DNA of 64,000 bases from Flavobacterium sediminilitoris (lineage in GTDB: Bacteria; Bacteroidota; Bacteroidia; Flavobacteriales; Flavobacteriaceae): the NCBI RefSeq assembly GCF_023008245.1, contig NZ_CP090145.1, positions 1,922,001 to 1,986,000 of the forward strand, given 5' to 3'. The notes under the pieces were generated by a model. It was given only the letters and a program-made list of their open reading frames with translations, made no database searches and was not told the origin of the DNA. Shown here in pieces: positions 44,256-54,646 of the stretch; position 1 is the first letter of the stretch, and the number at the start of each line of letters is the position of its first letter. The translations under genes and the position numbers were made by a program.

Positions 44256-47039
44256 ATGCTTAAAATTTGCTATTTCTCATTAGCATTGTTATGTTCTTTT
44301 TTTAGTTTTAGTCAAAATTCTTTTTCAGTATCAGGAAAATTATTAGATGAAAGTTTAAAATTACCACTAGAGTCGGCAACAATCTATTTTTCAAGAGTAA
44401 GTGATTCAACAGTAGTGGATTATACAATTTCTGATAAAAACGGAAATTTTAATTTTAAATTAAAAGGAATCAATTATCCTGTTTTTTTAAAAATCTCTTA
44501 TAATGGCTATAAAGAATATAAAAAACAATTTGAAACATTATCAAAGGACCATGATTTAGGAAATCTTTATTTAGAAGAAAACGTATCTTCATTAAATGAA
44601 GTTGTAGTACAATCAGAAATTCCACCTATTGTAATAAAAACAGATACATTAGAATTTAACGCTTCATCATTTAAAGTAACACCAGATGCTAATGTTGAAG
44701 CGCTTTTAAAACAATTACCAGGTGTAGAAATAGACGAAGAAGGGAAAATTACTGTAAACGGAAAAGAGGTTAATAATATACTTGTAAACGGTAAACCTTT
44801 TTTTGGAAAAGATGGTAAAATTGCAACACAAAATCTTCCGGCAGAAATAATAGATAAAGTTCAAGTAACAGATACTAAGACAAAAGAAGAAGAACTATCA
44901 GGAACCGCAGCAAGTGAAAATGCAAGTACCATAAATCTTACCATTCAAGAAGATAAAAACAAAGGGATGTTTGGGAAAGCAACAGTTGGTACAGGATCTG
45001 ATAAAAGATATGAATCTGGATTATTATTCAATTATTTTAAAGATACTCAAAAAATCAGCATTTTAGGTTCATCAAATAATATCAATTCTATTGGGTTTTC
45101 AATGGATGAAATTTTTGACAATATGGGAGGTGGACGTAATAGTTCTATTTGGGTAAATGATAATGGAAGTTTTGGTATAAATGGAATGCAGTTTGGAGGC
45201 AATACTGGAATTACTAAATCAAATATGATTGGTGTTAATTTTTCAGATGAATGGATGAATAAAAAAATAGATCCAAATGGGAGCTATTATTTTACAAATG
45301 CCATTACAGAAAATAAAAACAGAACAAGTAGAACAAACTTGCTTCCTACAGGAAATACAAGTACAAATTCTGAATCAGATTCTAAAACAGATGTAACAGG
45401 AAATGCCATTAATCTTGATTTTGAGATTAAGATAGATTCCACAACTACATTATATGTTACGCCTGCATTTTCCAAAAATAAATCAATAAATAAATTTACC
45501 AGTAATGCAACATCATTAGACGAATCAAACAATTTGTTGAATGAAAACAATAGTTCAAATGTTAAAGAAGACGAAAGTATAAAGTTTGAAAATAGTTTAT
45601 ATCTATATAAGAAATTTCAAAAAAAGGGAAGAGGAATAAGTCTATCATTTAGAAATCAAAATACTAAGAATGATACTGATTTAAACACACTTACAAATAC
45701 CATATTTTACCAATCAGGAAATCCAAATGATAATAGAAATCAAAATAGATTTGACATAGATAAACAAGATACATATTCAACAAAAATAGGATATACAGAA
45801 CCTATTTCAGATTCGTTATCACTTTTATTTGAAACTTCATTTGAAACAGTTAAATTATATAATAGCACAAATACATTCGACTTTGACTCATTCACAAATG
45901 AGTATTCTCAGTTTAATGATATATTGTCAAATAATATAGATTCAAGAAATAATACTTTTAACACATCAGTAGGAATACAACTAAAAACAAGTAAGCTTAG
46001 AGGGAGTATTCGATTAGGAACTGATTTTTTAAATTACAATAATCAATCGAATTATTTAGGGGTTAAAACAGAAGTTAAAAATAATTATATGTACCCAAGC
46101 TTAAACGGATATTTAAGTTATAAATTAGGAAAATCTAAGTCATTTTATAGTTATTATTCGTACGAAGCTACTTTGCCTTCAGCTCGACAATTATTACCTT
46201 TTGAAGACTTATCAAATCCTTTAAACACAGTTATAGGAAACGCTTTTTTAAAGCCATCAGAAAATTATAATATTTATATAAACTATAACAATTATGATTA
46301 TGCTACACGTTCTGGTTTTTATAGTTATTTTGGAGGAAGTTTAAACAAAAATCAAATAGTAAGTTCAACAGTTTATGATAACGATTTTAAAGCAAATACA
46401 ACTTATCAAAATATAGATCAGACTTATAATTTTTACACAGGATTTAATTTAAATAAATCTTATAAGAAAGAAAAGAGAACCATAAAATATGGTTTAGGAA
46501 TAGGGATGAACTATAATCTAAATCAAGGATTAACAAATGCAGCATTGTATGAAGCTAGAGGAATACAATTAAATCCAAGAGCTAGCTTTTCATATTCAAT
46601 AGAAGATCTTATAACCATTTCGCCTACATATAAATACAGTTATAATACTACTTCATTTAAGAACTATGTGATTGATAATTCAAATAACTACAGACATATT
46701 TTTAAAATTGAAGCCACAACATATTGGCCAAAAAACATTGTTCTAGGAAATGATTTTGGATATACATATAATTCTAATATAGCAGATGGTTTCCAAAAAG
46801 ATTTTTATTTATGGAATGCTAGTTTAGGATATAATTTCTTTAAAGATCAATTACTAGCAAAAGTAAAAGTATATGATTTATTAAATCAGAATGTAAATGC
46901 AACCCGAACAATTACTCCTACTGCTATTACAGATACAGAAAATACAGTTTTACAACAATATGTAATGTTTTCTTTAACGTATAAACTAGAAAAATTTGGA
47001 GGAAAAGATAAGAAGAAAACTCATTTCATGATGGATTAA
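44256..47039 (+). CDS. Outer-membrane beta-barrel protein (TonB-receptor-like)
   Basis: 927 residues. Signal peptide (FSLALLCSFFSFSQ), carboxypeptidase-like regulatory domain (about 20-110), then a plug-like region with LEFNASSFKVTPDANVEALL, KQLPGVEIDEEGKITVNGKE and VNNILVNGKPFFG, and a long barrel ending YVMFSLTYKLEKFGGKDKKK. These features match the family annotated as outer membrane beta-barrel protein/TonB-dependent receptor in Flavobacteriaceae. The ligand is unknown. A short Lys-rich and Met-containing tail follows the last strand. Confidence 0.85.
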   Translation: MLKICYFSLALLCSFFSFSQNSFSVSGKLLDESLKLPLESATIYFSRVSDSTVVDYTISDKNGNFNFKLKGINYPVFLKISYNGYKEYKKQFETLSKDHDLGNLYLEENVSSLNEVVVQSEIPPIVIKTDTLEFNASSFKVTPDANVEALLKQLPGVEIDEEGKITVNGKEVNNILVNGKPFFGKDGKIATQNLPAEIIDKVQVTDTKTKEEELSGTAASENASTINLTIQEDKNKGMFGKATVGTGSDKRYESGLLFNYFKDTQKISILGSSNNINSIGFSMDEIFDNMGGGRNSSIWVNDNGSFGINGMQFGGNTGITKSNMIGVNFSDEWMNKKIDPNGSYYFTNAITENKNRTSRTNLLPTGNTSTNSESDSKTDVTGNAINLDFEIKIDSTTTLYVTPAFSKNKSINKFTSNATSLDESNNLLNENNSSNVKEDESIKFENSLYLYKKFQKKGRGISLSFRNQNTKNDTDLNTLTNTIFYQSGNPNDNRNQNRFDIDKQDTYSTKIGYTEPISDSLSLLFETSFETVKLYNSTNTFDFDSFTNEYSQFNDILSNNIDSRNNTFNTSVGIQLKTSKLRGSIRLGTDFLNYNNQSNYLGVKTEVKNNYMYPSLNGYLSYKLGKSKSFYSYYSYEATLPSARQLLPFEDLSNPLNTVIGNAFLKPSENYNIYINYNNYDYATRSGFYSYFGGSLNKNQIVSSTVYDNDFKANTTYQNIDQTYNFYTGFNLNKSYKKEKRTIKYGLGIGMNYNLNQGLTNAALYEARGIQLNPRASFSYSIEDLITISPTYKYSYNTTSFKNYVIDNSNNYRHIFKIEATTYWPKNIVLGNDFGYTYNSNIADGFQKDFYLWNASLGYNFFKDQLLAKVKVYDLLNQNVNATRTITPTAITDTENTVLQQYVMFSLTYKLEKFGGKDKKKTHFMMD

Positions 47040-47246
47040 ATAGAATGATTTATTTTATGATTCTCTACATTTTTTTAAATGTTTTGCTGTAGTTTCTAAT
47101 GGTTAGTTGTTAAGAGATTAAAATCACACAAAGTTCTCTATAAGTATTGGGAACTATTTTGATGATTTTTCTTTTTTGAATATAGAAAGATATTCTTTAT
47201 ATAGAGTGTTTTTGTTTTTTAATGTTAAAATAGGTATTGTGAAAAT

Positions 47247-47278
47247 AAAAAAGATGAACATAATTGTTCATCTTTTTT
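47247..47278. terminator. Bidirectional terminator after the TPM protein gene
   Basis: AAAAAAGATGAACA pairs perfectly with TGTTCATCTTTTTT around a 4-nt loop. It lies 38 bp beyond the TPM gene stop and also faces the outer-membrane protein gene. Confidence 0.85.
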
Positions 47279-47315
47279 TAAGTTATATTGTTTTAGTATT
47301 ATTATAAGATAAGAA

Positions 47316-48128
47316 TTACCAACTTCCGCCAGCTCCTCCACCAGAGAAGCCTCCTCCTCCAAATCCACCACCGAAGCCACCACCACCAAATCCGCCTCCA
47401 GATGAACCACCACCAAAACTTCCTCCACCGTTACCGCGACCAAGACTGCTTAATATGATAATGTCCATTAAATCGACACCTCCAGTTCTTCCAGATCCGC
47501 CATTGTTACCACGGTTGTTTTTGTTTTTAGAAATCAGTATAATTAGGATAATAAAGAATAAGATAAAAATAAAAATAGGTAAACCACTTCCTTTACTTTT
47601 ATTTCCTTTTCTCTCTCCTTTATAAGTTCCTTTTATAACATCAAAAATAGCTGTTGTTCCTTTGTCTAAACCATTGTAATAACTACCTGCTTTAAATTCA
47701 GGAAGGATTACATTTCTTATTAGCTCTCCATTTATACCAGCAGTTAATTTATGCTCTAATCCATAACCAGGAGAAATCCATATTTTTCGATCATTTTTTG
47801 AAAGTAAAATTAGAATTCCATTATCGGTATCAGCTTGGCCAATTCCCCATTCTTGTGCCCATCTAGGTGTTAAAATACCAATATCATCTCCTTTTAAACT
47901 TTCAACAGTAATAATAACAATTTGTGTAGTTGTAGAATCAGAATAGGTTACTAATTTGTTTTCTAGTGATTTTTCTTCAGATTCATTTAAAAGATCTGCA
48001 TAATCGTATATAGAGGTTTGGAAAGTAGGCTTTTTTGGAATATCAAATTGTGAAAATCCTATATAATGTAAAAGTAATGTGGTAAGAACCAACAAAAATT
48101 TCATTATTTTAAAAATTAAGTTTGCCAT
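47316..48128 (-). CDS. TPM-domain protein with Gly-rich tail (YgcG-like)
   Basis: 270 residues. Signal peptide (FLLVLTTLLLHYIGFSQ), a TPM domain (about 25-165; IYDYADLLNESEEKSLENKL, IVIITVESLKGDDIGILTPR, WAQEWGIGQADTDNGILILL, ISPGYGLEHKLT), a membrane helix (LPIFIFILFFIILIILISK) and a Gly/Ser/Phe-rich C terminus ending GGAGGSW. This is the usual layout of YgcG-type proteins with a LemA partner. It abuts the second TPM gene (ends share base 48128). Confidence 0.9.
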   Translation of the reverse strand: MANLIFKIMKFLLVLTTLLLHYIGFSQFDIPKKPTFQTSIYDYADLLNESEEKSLENKLVTYSDSTTTQIVIITVESLKGDDIGILTPRWAQEWGIGQADTDNGILILLSKNDRKIWISPGYGLEHKLTAGINGELIRNVILPEFKAGSYYNGLDKGTTAIFDVIKGTYKGERKGNKSKGSGLPIFIFILFFIILIILISKNKNNRGNNGGSGRTGGVDLMDIIILSSLGRGNGGGSFGGGSSGGGFGGGGFGGGFGGGGFSGGGAGGSW

Positions 48129-48565
48129 TATCCTTTTGATATTTCATTTGACAGTTCATCAATATCATCAGATTGGTAAGGAAAAAACTCTTTTAAACGT
48201 TTTCCCGCTTCTCTAATGCCATTTACTAAACCGTCTTTATTGTTTTTGTTTTTAAAGTTGTCAATTACAATATCTTTAGTAGAGTTCCAAAAATTAGCAT
48301 CTACAACTTTATTAATTCCTTCATCACCTATTATGGCAAAGTGCTTGTCTGCAACTCCTACGTAAAAAAGAACACCATTTCTATCTTTGGTATTTTGCAT
48401 GTTAAGAGTAAAAAAAACCTCCTGAGCTCTTTCGAGCGGAGGCTTTTCTGAATGTTCTTCTATATGTACACGAATTTCTCCTGAAGTGTCTTTTTCTGCT
48501 TCAACAATAGCTTGAACAATTTCTTGTTCTTCGCTTACTGTTAAGAAATCTTCTGTTTTAGACAT
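48128..48565 (-). CDS. Short TPM-domain protein
   Basis: 145 residues, a TPM domain without signal peptide: FLTVSEEQEIVQAIVEAEKD, SGEIRVHIEEHSEKPPLERA, NGVLFYVGVADKHFAIIGDE and NKVVDANFWNSTKDIVIDNF. It belongs with LemA and the longer TPM protein as a three-gene unit with end-to-start overlaps of one base on both sides. The role is unknown, probably envelope-associated. Confidence 0.88.
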   Translation of the reverse strand: MSKTEDFLTVSEEQEIVQAIVEAEKDTSGEIRVHIEEHSEKPPLERAQEVFFTLNMQNTKDRNGVLFYVGVADKHFAIIGDEGINKVVDANFWNSTKDIVIDNFKNKNNKDGLVNGIREAGKRLKEFFPYQSDDIDELSNEISKG

Positions 48566-49164
48566 TATTTACCAAAATCAAATTCAACATCTACTGGTTT
48601 TTCAGCACCTTCAACAGCTTTGAAATATGCTTTCTCTTTAAAGCCAAACCATCCTGCAAAAATATTGTTTGGGAAAACAGTAACATGATTGTTATATGGT
48701 TTTACAGCTTCATTAAAACGAGTTCTAGCTGTTAGAATTTGATTTTCTGTACTAGATAGTTCATCTTGTAATTTTAAGAAATTTTGATTCGCTTTTAAAT
48801 CAGGATATTTTTCAACAGTAACTAATAAACGAGAAAGAGCAGAATTTAATCCACCTTGTGCTTGATTAAAAGCATCTAATTGCTCAGGTGTAATGTTTGT
48901 TGGGTCTATTGTAGTTGCTGTTGCTTTAGCTCTAGCATTTACTACTGCTTCTAATGTCGATTTTTCAAAATCAGCAGCTCCTTTTACTGTTTTAACAAGA
49001 TTTCCAATTAAATCATTTCTTCTTTGATAAGACGTTTCAACATTTCCCCAAGATTCCTGAATGTTTTGGTTTAGTTTTACGGCTGTGTTATTTATTCCTT
49101 TGAAGTAGCTATATCCAATTATAACTAATACTCCAATAATTATCCACGGTAAGAATTTTTTCAT
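48565..49164 (-). CDS. LemA family protein
   Basis: 199 residues. One N-terminal membrane helix (FLPWIIIGVLVIIGYSYF), then a long helical domain with the LemA signature: NIQESWGNVETSYQRRNDLI, GNLVKTVKGAADFEK and ENQILTARTRFNEAVKPYNN, ending in FPNNIFAGWFGFKEKAYFKA. The function is unknown. It is first of the LemA-TPM-TPM unit and 11 bp downstream of the MerR-type regulator gene. Confidence 0.93.
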   Translation of the reverse strand: MKKFLPWIIIGVLVIIGYSYFKGINNTAVKLNQNIQESWGNVETSYQRRNDLIGNLVKTVKGAADFEKSTLEAVVNARAKATATTIDPTNITPEQLDAFNQAQGGLNSALSRLLVTVEKYPDLKANQNFLKLQDELSSTENQILTARTRFNEAVKPYNNHVTVFPNNIFAGWFGFKEKAYFKAVEGAEKPVDVEFDFGK

Positions 49165-49175
49165 AATTGTTGTTT

Positions 49176-49505
49176 TTAAAGTTGATTTTTAATATTTAAT
49201 AATTGTGTTCTTATTGATTCTAATTTTCTAATAATTTCAAATTTGTCTAAGGTTTTCTTTTGACCTTCTTTAAGGTGTATTTTAGCTCCTTCCAGAGTGA
49301 AACCTCTTTCTTTTACTAAGTGAAAAATTAATTGTAAATTTTTCACGTCTTCGGGTGTGAATTTTCTATTTCCTTTTGCATTTTTTTTAGGTTTTAAAAT
49401 ATCAAATTCTTTTTCCCAAAAACGAATTAAAGATGCATTTACATCAAAAGCGACAGCAAGTTCGCCAATACTATAATATAATTTATCAGGTAAATTAATA
49501 TGCAT
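49176..49505 (-). CDS. MerR-family transcriptional regulator
   Basis: 109 residues. N-terminal MerR-type winged helix: YYSIGELAVAFDVNASLIRF, WEKEFDILKPKKNAKGNRKF, TPEDVKNLQLIFHLVKERGF. The C terminus is a short dimerisation helix (FEIIRKLESIRTQLLNIKNQ) without an effector domain or metal-binding cysteines. It overlaps the M23 peptidase gene by one base and precedes lemA. The target is unknown; local control of its own cluster is possible. Confidence 0.88.
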   Translation of the reverse strand: MHINLPDKLYYSIGELAVAFDVNASLIRFWEKEFDILKPKKNAKGNRKFTPEDVKNLQLIFHLVKERGFTLEGAKIHLKEGQKKTLDKFEIIRKLESIRTQLLNIKNQL

Positions 49506-50482
49506 TAGTCTAAAGATTGATTTTCTTGAGTTGCTAATTTTGAAATAGCTACATATTCTTCGGCTGAAATACTGCCATAATAAAAATTAATAGGATTTAC
49601 TTTTTCACCATTCTTTATTACTTCATAATGGAGGTGAGGAGCTTCACTTCGCCCTGTGCTTCCTACATAACCTATAATGTCACCACGTTTTACTTTTTGA
49701 CCAGGACGACAATTGTATTTGCTTAAATGGGCATACAAAGTTACATAACCATATCCGTGATTTATTTCTATATGATTTCCATAGCCAGAAAGTGAATTAT
49801 CTGCTTTTAATACTACACCATCACCAGTTGCATATATAGGCGTTCCAGAAGGAGAAGTAAAATCCATTCCGTAATGAAATTTTCTAATTTTTGTAAAAGG
49901 GTCACTTCTATAACCATAACCAGAAGCCATTCTTTTTAAATCTTCATTTTTTACAGGCTGAATTGCAGGGATTGCAGCTAATAATTTTTCTTTTTGTTTT
50001 GCTAAAGTTACAATTTCATCAAGTGATCTAGATTGAATAACTAACTCTTTTGTTAATTGATCTACTCGTTTAGTAGTATTAATTACTAATTCAGAATTGT
50101 TATAGCCTTCTAATGATTTATATCTATTTACGCCACCAAATCCTGCCTTGCGTTCTTCCTCACTTATAGGTGTAGTGTTAAAATAAATACGATAAATATT
50201 GTTATCGCGCTCTCCTATAGCATTTATACCTTCACTCATTAAATCCATTTTCTTATTCAAAAGTGTATAATTAAGCTTCATGTACTCAAGTTCACTTGTT
50301 AATAACTTATCTTTTGGAGTCTCAAAATAAGGAGTGTTTATCAATAGAATTAAACACAAAAAACCAAATAATGCAGACGATAGTAAGAATAAAAAAAGAT
50401 AACCAAATTTTTTACGACGTTGAGGTTTAATACGTTTATATGCTAAATTTTCAGAATCGTAATAATATTTTACTTTAGACAT
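49505..50482 (-). CDS. M23-family peptidoglycan metallopeptidase
   Basis: 325 residues. Cytoplasmic basic N terminus, one membrane helix (FGYLFLFLLSSALFGFLCLI), a helical stretch (about 60-170), and a C-terminal LytM/peptidase M23 domain (about 190-300). Zinc ligands are in KFHYGMDFTSPSGTPIYATG (HxxxD) and APHLHYEVI (HxH). It probably cleaves or regulates peptidoglycan cross-links in the periplasm. First gene of the M23-MerR-LemA-TPM-TPM series. Confidence 0.92.
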   Translation of the reverse strand: MSKVKYYYDSENLAYKRIKPQRRKKFGYLFLFLLSSALFGFLCLILLINTPYFETPKDKLLTSELEYMKLNYTLLNKKMDLMSEGINAIGERDNNIYRIYFNTTPISEEERKAGFGGVNRYKSLEGYNNSELVINTTKRVDQLTKELVIQSRSLDEIVTLAKQKEKLLAAIPAIQPVKNEDLKRMASGYGYRSDPFTKIRKFHYGMDFTSPSGTPIYATGDGVVLKADNSLSGYGNHIEINHGYGYVTLYAHLSKYNCRPGQKVKRGDIIGYVGSTGRSEAPHLHYEVIKNGEKVNPINFYYGSISAEEYVAISKLATQENQSLD

Positions 50483-50767
50483 GTTTTAAAATTACTATTT
50501 TTGCACCAAACTGGATGGTGTTTATTGATTATACGGACAAATTTAAAAAATGTTTCATTCAAATCTATTTTTTATCTTTAAAACTTAAATATTTAATTTT
50601 TTACAGATGAATCTAATTGATATAGAAATAAATTTGAGACATAATAAATTAAATGAAGTTAATAGAAAAACAACGGAAATAGTTGGAATATATAAGTATA
50701 AGTAAAAAAAGTCCATTAGTCTTATCAAGAATTTAAAAAACATATCAGAAAAAAATAAATAGTAATA

Positions 50768-53380
50768 ATGAAATCACAAGACATTAGAAAAGCGTACTTA
50801 CAATTCTTTGAAAGCAAAGGACATTTAATTGTTCCTTCTGCACCTATTGTGCTAAAAGATGATCCTACCTTGATGTTTAATAACTCAGGAATGGCTCAAT
50901 TCAAAGAATATTTTTTAGGAAACGGAATCCCTAAAAGTAAGCGTATAGCCGATACACAAAAATGTCTTCGTGTTTCTGGAAAGCATAACGATTTGGAAGA
51001 CGTAGGTTTTGATACTTATCATCATACTATGTTTGAAATGCTAGGAAATTGGTCTTTTGGAGATTATTTTAAGAAAGAAGCATTAGATTGGGCTTGGGAA
51101 TTTTTAACCGAAGTTTTAAAGCTAGATAAAGATCGTTTATATGTTTCTGTTTTTGAAGGAAACCCATCAGAAAATGTACCATTTGATCAAGAAGCATTTG
51201 ATATTTGGAAAAAATATGTGCCAGAAGATCGAATTATCTTAGGGAATAAAAAAGATAATTTCTGGGAAATGGGAGATCAAGGACCATGCGGACCATGTTC
51301 TGAAATTCATATCGATTTGCGTTCAAATGAGGAAAGAGCTAAAAAATCGGGTCGTGAGTTAGTAAATGAAGATCATCCTCAAGTTGTGGAAATTTGGAAC
51401 AATGTATTTATGGAGTTTAACCGTAAAGCAGATGGTTCTTTAGAAAAATTACCAGCACAACACGTAGATACAGGAATGGGATTTGAACGTTTATGTATGG
51501 CTATGCAAGGTGTTCAATCAAACTATGATACTGATGTTTTTACACCGCTTATTAGAGAAGTTGAAACCATTACTAATACAAAATATGGTTCAAATGAAAA
51601 ACAAGATGTAGCTATTCGTGTTATTGTCGATCACGTTCGTGCAGTTGCATTTGCTATTGCTGACGGACAATTACCTTCAAATAATGGAGCTGGTTATGTA
51701 ATTCGTAGAATTTTACGAAGAGCTATTCGTTATGGTTTTACATTTTTAGACACAAAACAACCTTTTATCTATAAATTAGTGGAAATATTGAGCAATCAAA
51801 TGGGTGAATTTTTCCCAGAGATTCAATTACAACGCAATTTAGTTAGGAATGTAATCAAAGAAGAAGAAGCATCTTTCTTAAGAACACTAGATCAAGGTTT
51901 AATCTTATTGGATAATGTAATCAATACTACTAAAGGGACTGAAGTTTCAGGAAGAAAAGCATTTGAACTATATGATACCTTTGGTTTTCCGATAGATTTA
52001 ACAGCGCTTATTCTTAGAGAAAAAGGCTATACATTAAATGAAAAAGAATTTGATGTAGAACTTCAAAAGCAAAAAGATCGTTCTAGAGCTGCTTCAAAAG
52101 TAAAAACAGGAGACTGGGAAGTGTTATATGATGATGATGTAGAAGAATTTGTTGGATACGATACAACTACAACTAATGTAAAAATAACACGATATAGAAA
52201 AGTAGAAAACCAAAAATTAGGAGAAATGTACCAATTGGTTTTCAATTTAACCCCTTTTTATCCTGAAGGAGGAGGGCAAATAGGAGATAGAGGATATATT
52301 GAAGGAGCAAATGGAGAAGTAGTATATATTGAGGATACAAAAAAAGAAAACAATGTAATTATTCATTTTACTAAAACATTACCTCGAAAATTAGATGCTA
52401 TATACAATGCAGTAGTTGATAATAATTTCAGAAAAAATGTATCGAGTAACCATACAGCAACTCATCTATTACATCAGGCATTACGTACCATTTTAGGAAC
52501 ACATGTAGAGCAAAAAGGATCATTAGTAAGTAATAAATATTTACGTTTTGATTTTTCTCATTTTACTAAAGTAACAGCAGAAGAATTAGAAGCTGTTGAA
52601 GATTTTGTAAATGCAAGAATTCAAGATCAATTGCCATTAATTGAGCGAAGAAATATTCCATTTCAACAAGCAGTAGATGAAGGAGCAATGGCATTGTTTG
52701 GGGAAAAATATGGCGATACGGTAAGAGCAATTAAATTTGGTAAAAGTATGGAGCTTTGTGGAGGTATTCACGTGCAAAATACTTCCGATATTTGGCATTT
52801 TATGATAACATCTGAAAGTGCAGTAGCAGCAGGTATAAGAAGAATTGAAGCTATTTCAAATGATTTTGCTAAAAACCATTTAATGGAACAAAACAATTTA
52901 TTAGGAGAAGTTAAAGAAGTGTTGAAAAATCCGCAAGATGTTTTAAAAGCAGTAGGTTCATTGCAAGATGAAAATACAAAATTAAAAAAACAAGTGGAGC
53001 AATTGTTGAAAGATAAAGCAAAAGGCTTAAAAGGAGAATTAGAAGCACAAATTCAAGAAATAAATGGAGTTAAATTCTTAGCTACACAAGTTGATTTAGA
53101 TGCTAATGGAGCAAAAGATTTAGCTTATGAATTAGGAAATAATGAAATCAATTTATTCTTAGTTTTAGCTACAGCAAATGAAGATAAGCCTATGTTAACT
53201 TGCTATATTTCTAAAGAATTAGTAGCAAATAAAGGTTTAAATGCAGGTCAGGTAGTTCGCGAATTAGGAAAATACATTCAAGGAGGAGGAGGAGGACAGC
53301 CTTTCTTTGCAACTGCTGGAGGTAAAAATGTAAATGGAATTGCAGAAGCTTTGGAAAAAGCAGTTGATTTTGTGAAATAA
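50768..53380 (+). CDS. alaS: Alanyl-tRNA synthetase
   Basis: 870 residues, full length. Class II catalytic domain: [57 protein letters not shown] and [13 protein letters not shown]. The editing domain carries [12 protein letters not shown] and [11 protein letters not shown] (zinc and editing site), followed by a coiled coil and the C-Ala domain. It charges tRNA-Ala and removes misacylated serine or glycine. The 285-bp gap upstream includes a TATTTTTG element at 50496-50503 and two tiny overlapping frames. Confidence 0.99.
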   Translation: MKSQDIRKAYLQFFESKGHLIVPSAPIVLKDDPTLMFNNSGMAQFKEYFLGNGIPKSKRIADTQKCLRVSGKHNDLEDVGFDTYHHTMFEMLGNWSFGDYFKKEALDWAWEFLTEVLKLDKDRLYVSVFEGNPSENVPFDQEAFDIWKKYVPEDRIILGNKKDNFWEMGDQGPCGPCSEIHIDLRSNEERAKKSGRELVNEDHPQVVEIWNNVFMEFNRKADGSLEKLPAQHVDTGMGFERLCMAMQGVQSNYDTDVFTPLIREVETITNTKYGSNEKQDVAIRVIVDHVRAVAFAIADGQLPSNNGAGYVIRRILRRAIRYGFTFLDTKQPFIYKLVEILSNQMGEFFPEIQLQRNLVRNVIKEEEASFLRTLDQGLILLDNVINTTKGTEVSGRKAFELYDTFGFPIDLTALILREKGYTLNEKEFDVELQKQKDRSRAASKVKTGDWEVLYDDDVEEFVGYDTTTTNVKITRYRKVENQKLGEMYQLVFNLTPFYPEGGGQIGDRGYIEGANGEVVYIEDTKKENNVIIHFTKTLPRKLDAIYNAVVDNNFRKNVSSNHTATHLLHQALRTILGTHVEQKGSLVSNKYLRFDFSHFTKVTAEELEAVEDFVNARIQDQLPLIERRNIPFQQAVDEGAMALFGEKYGDTVRAIKFGKSMELCGGIHVQNTSDIWHFMITSESAVAAGIRRIEAISNDFAKNHLMEQNNLLGEVKEVLKNPQDVLKAVGSLQDENTKLKKQVEQLLKDKAKGLKGELEAQIQEINGVKFLATQVDLDANGAKDLAYELGNNEINLFLVLATANEDKPMLTCYISKELVANKGLNAGQVVRELGKYIQGGGGGQPFFATAGGKNVNGIAEALEKAVDFVK

Positions 53381-53408
53381 GAAATTGTAGCCTATATTCT
53401 TAAAAAAC

Positions 53409-53443
53409 TAAAAAACCATTTTGAGCAATCAAAGTGGTTTTTT
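53409..53443 (+). terminator. First terminator after alaS
   Basis: AAAACCATTTTGA pairs with TCAAAGTGGTTTT (one mismatch) and is followed by T's. Confidence 0.75.
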
Positions 53444-53476
53444 TATAGCAATAAAATATTATTTTATTGCTATTTT
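53444..53476. terminator. Second hairpin in tandem after alaS
   Basis: ATAGCAATAAAAT pairs perfectly with ATTTTATTGCTAT around ATT and is followed by TTTT. It starts right at the end of the first terminator. Confidence 0.6.
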
Positions 53477-53635
53477 GGTAAGAAAGTTAAAATAACAATG
53501 TTTAATTCTTGAATACTAATCATTCTTAGATTTTTCTTTAAACAAATAAGGTAATTAAAAGGTGATTATATCTTTTCTTCTTGTTGATGGAGTTGAGGAA
53601 ACTTAAATTTATTTGTTAAAATGAATTAGTGAAAT

Positions 53636-54571
53636 TTATAACTTCTCTATAATTTCATTATAAATAGTTTGTGTATGCTGGGTGTTTATATTATATGTTT
53701 TACCATAGTTAATAATGGCACCAGCGAACAAATTGAGTTCGTTATTTTCTTTGTTTGTGTTCACATCCAATTGAAGTGAAGTAGGCGTAGAAGGTGGGAA
53801 TGTTTTAGCTTTTACAAAAGTAGCTGCTATAACATCATTAGCTAAAGGGATGTTTTTCATTTTAGCAATTTTTTCAATTTCTTGCATTATTTCTGTAGCT
53901 CTTTGTCTTAATACTTCGTTTTCACAAACATTACCTATAGGTTGATTGTAGCGAGCAGTGACTAATCCGAAACTAGCGATAAACATAAATTTTGTCCAAA
54001 TGGCTGGGAATGCATCTTCTTGGAAATCGATGATGGCTCCACTGTTTTCTAATATAGAAATTACCCATTGAATGTCTTCATGAGGATAATTGGGGTCTTT
54101 GCCTAGTACAATTTTTCCAGTGATTCCTTTGTGTTCAATAATCCCTTTTTCTTTAATATGGGAAGCTACATAAACACAAGCGGGTAAAATGGTGTTGTGA
54201 GTTATAATTTTCCGAATACGATCGTAAATATCTGCTCCATTCATCAAGGGAAGTAGAATTGTTTTTTCGTTGATAACCGAAAGTAATTGTTTGCAAACGT
54301 TTTCTAAATCATACTCTTTCACACATATTAGAATTAAATCAGGTTTTTTTATTACGCTAATATCCTCAATAATTGCATCAGGTTTTGTAACATTGTTTTT
54401 GTGTTCAGGAGAAAGTAATGTTAAGCCTTTCCTTTTTATGACTTGATAAGTTGTTTTTCGAGCTAAAAAAGTAATATGAAAAAGTGAGTTGGTATTTGCT
54501 TCATTAATTTTAAAACCGAAATAGCCACCAACGCCTCCAGTACCAATAATAGTAATGTTTTTTATATTCAT
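53636..54571 (-). CDS. Ketopantoate reductase (ApbA/PanE) family enzyme
   Basis: 311 residues. Rossmann N terminus IKNITIIGTGGVGGYFGFKI (GxGxxG at 10-15), then PDLILICVKEYDLENVCKQL and LLPLMNGADIYDRIRKII. The C-terminal helical domain carries WTKFMFIASFGLVTARYNQP and SLQLDVNTNKENNELNLFAG, which match the PanE substrate-binding region (K of xxWxKF and SMxxD-like). It should reduce 2-oxo acids with NADPH; ketopantoate as substrate is plausible, not proven. Alone between alaS and the Crp/Fnr gene. Confidence 0.82.
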   Translation of the reverse strand: MNIKNITIIGTGGVGGYFGFKINEANTNSLFHITFLARKTTYQVIKRKGLTLLSPEHKNNVTKPDAIIEDISVIKKPDLILICVKEYDLENVCKQLLSVINEKTILLPLMNGADIYDRIRKIITHNTILPACVYVASHIKEKGIIEHKGITGKIVLGKDPNYPHEDIQWVISILENSGAIIDFQEDAFPAIWTKFMFIASFGLVTARYNQPIGNVCENEVLRQRATEIMQEIEKIAKMKNIPLANDVIAATFVKAKTFPPSTPTSLQLDVNTNKENNELNLFAGAIINYGKTYNINTQHTQTIYNEIIEKL

Positions 54572-54646
54572 TAGAATTGTTTTAAAAATTAGTTACAGCA
54601 AATATCCAAACAAATATTTTGCAGTCACTTGTCAAATGAAAAGAAA

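Noticed and set aside
47225..47443. A Val/Glu-rich frame antisense or shifted to the TPM Gly-rich tail
   Set aside because: It is the alternate frame of the Gly codon repeats and runs through the terminator.
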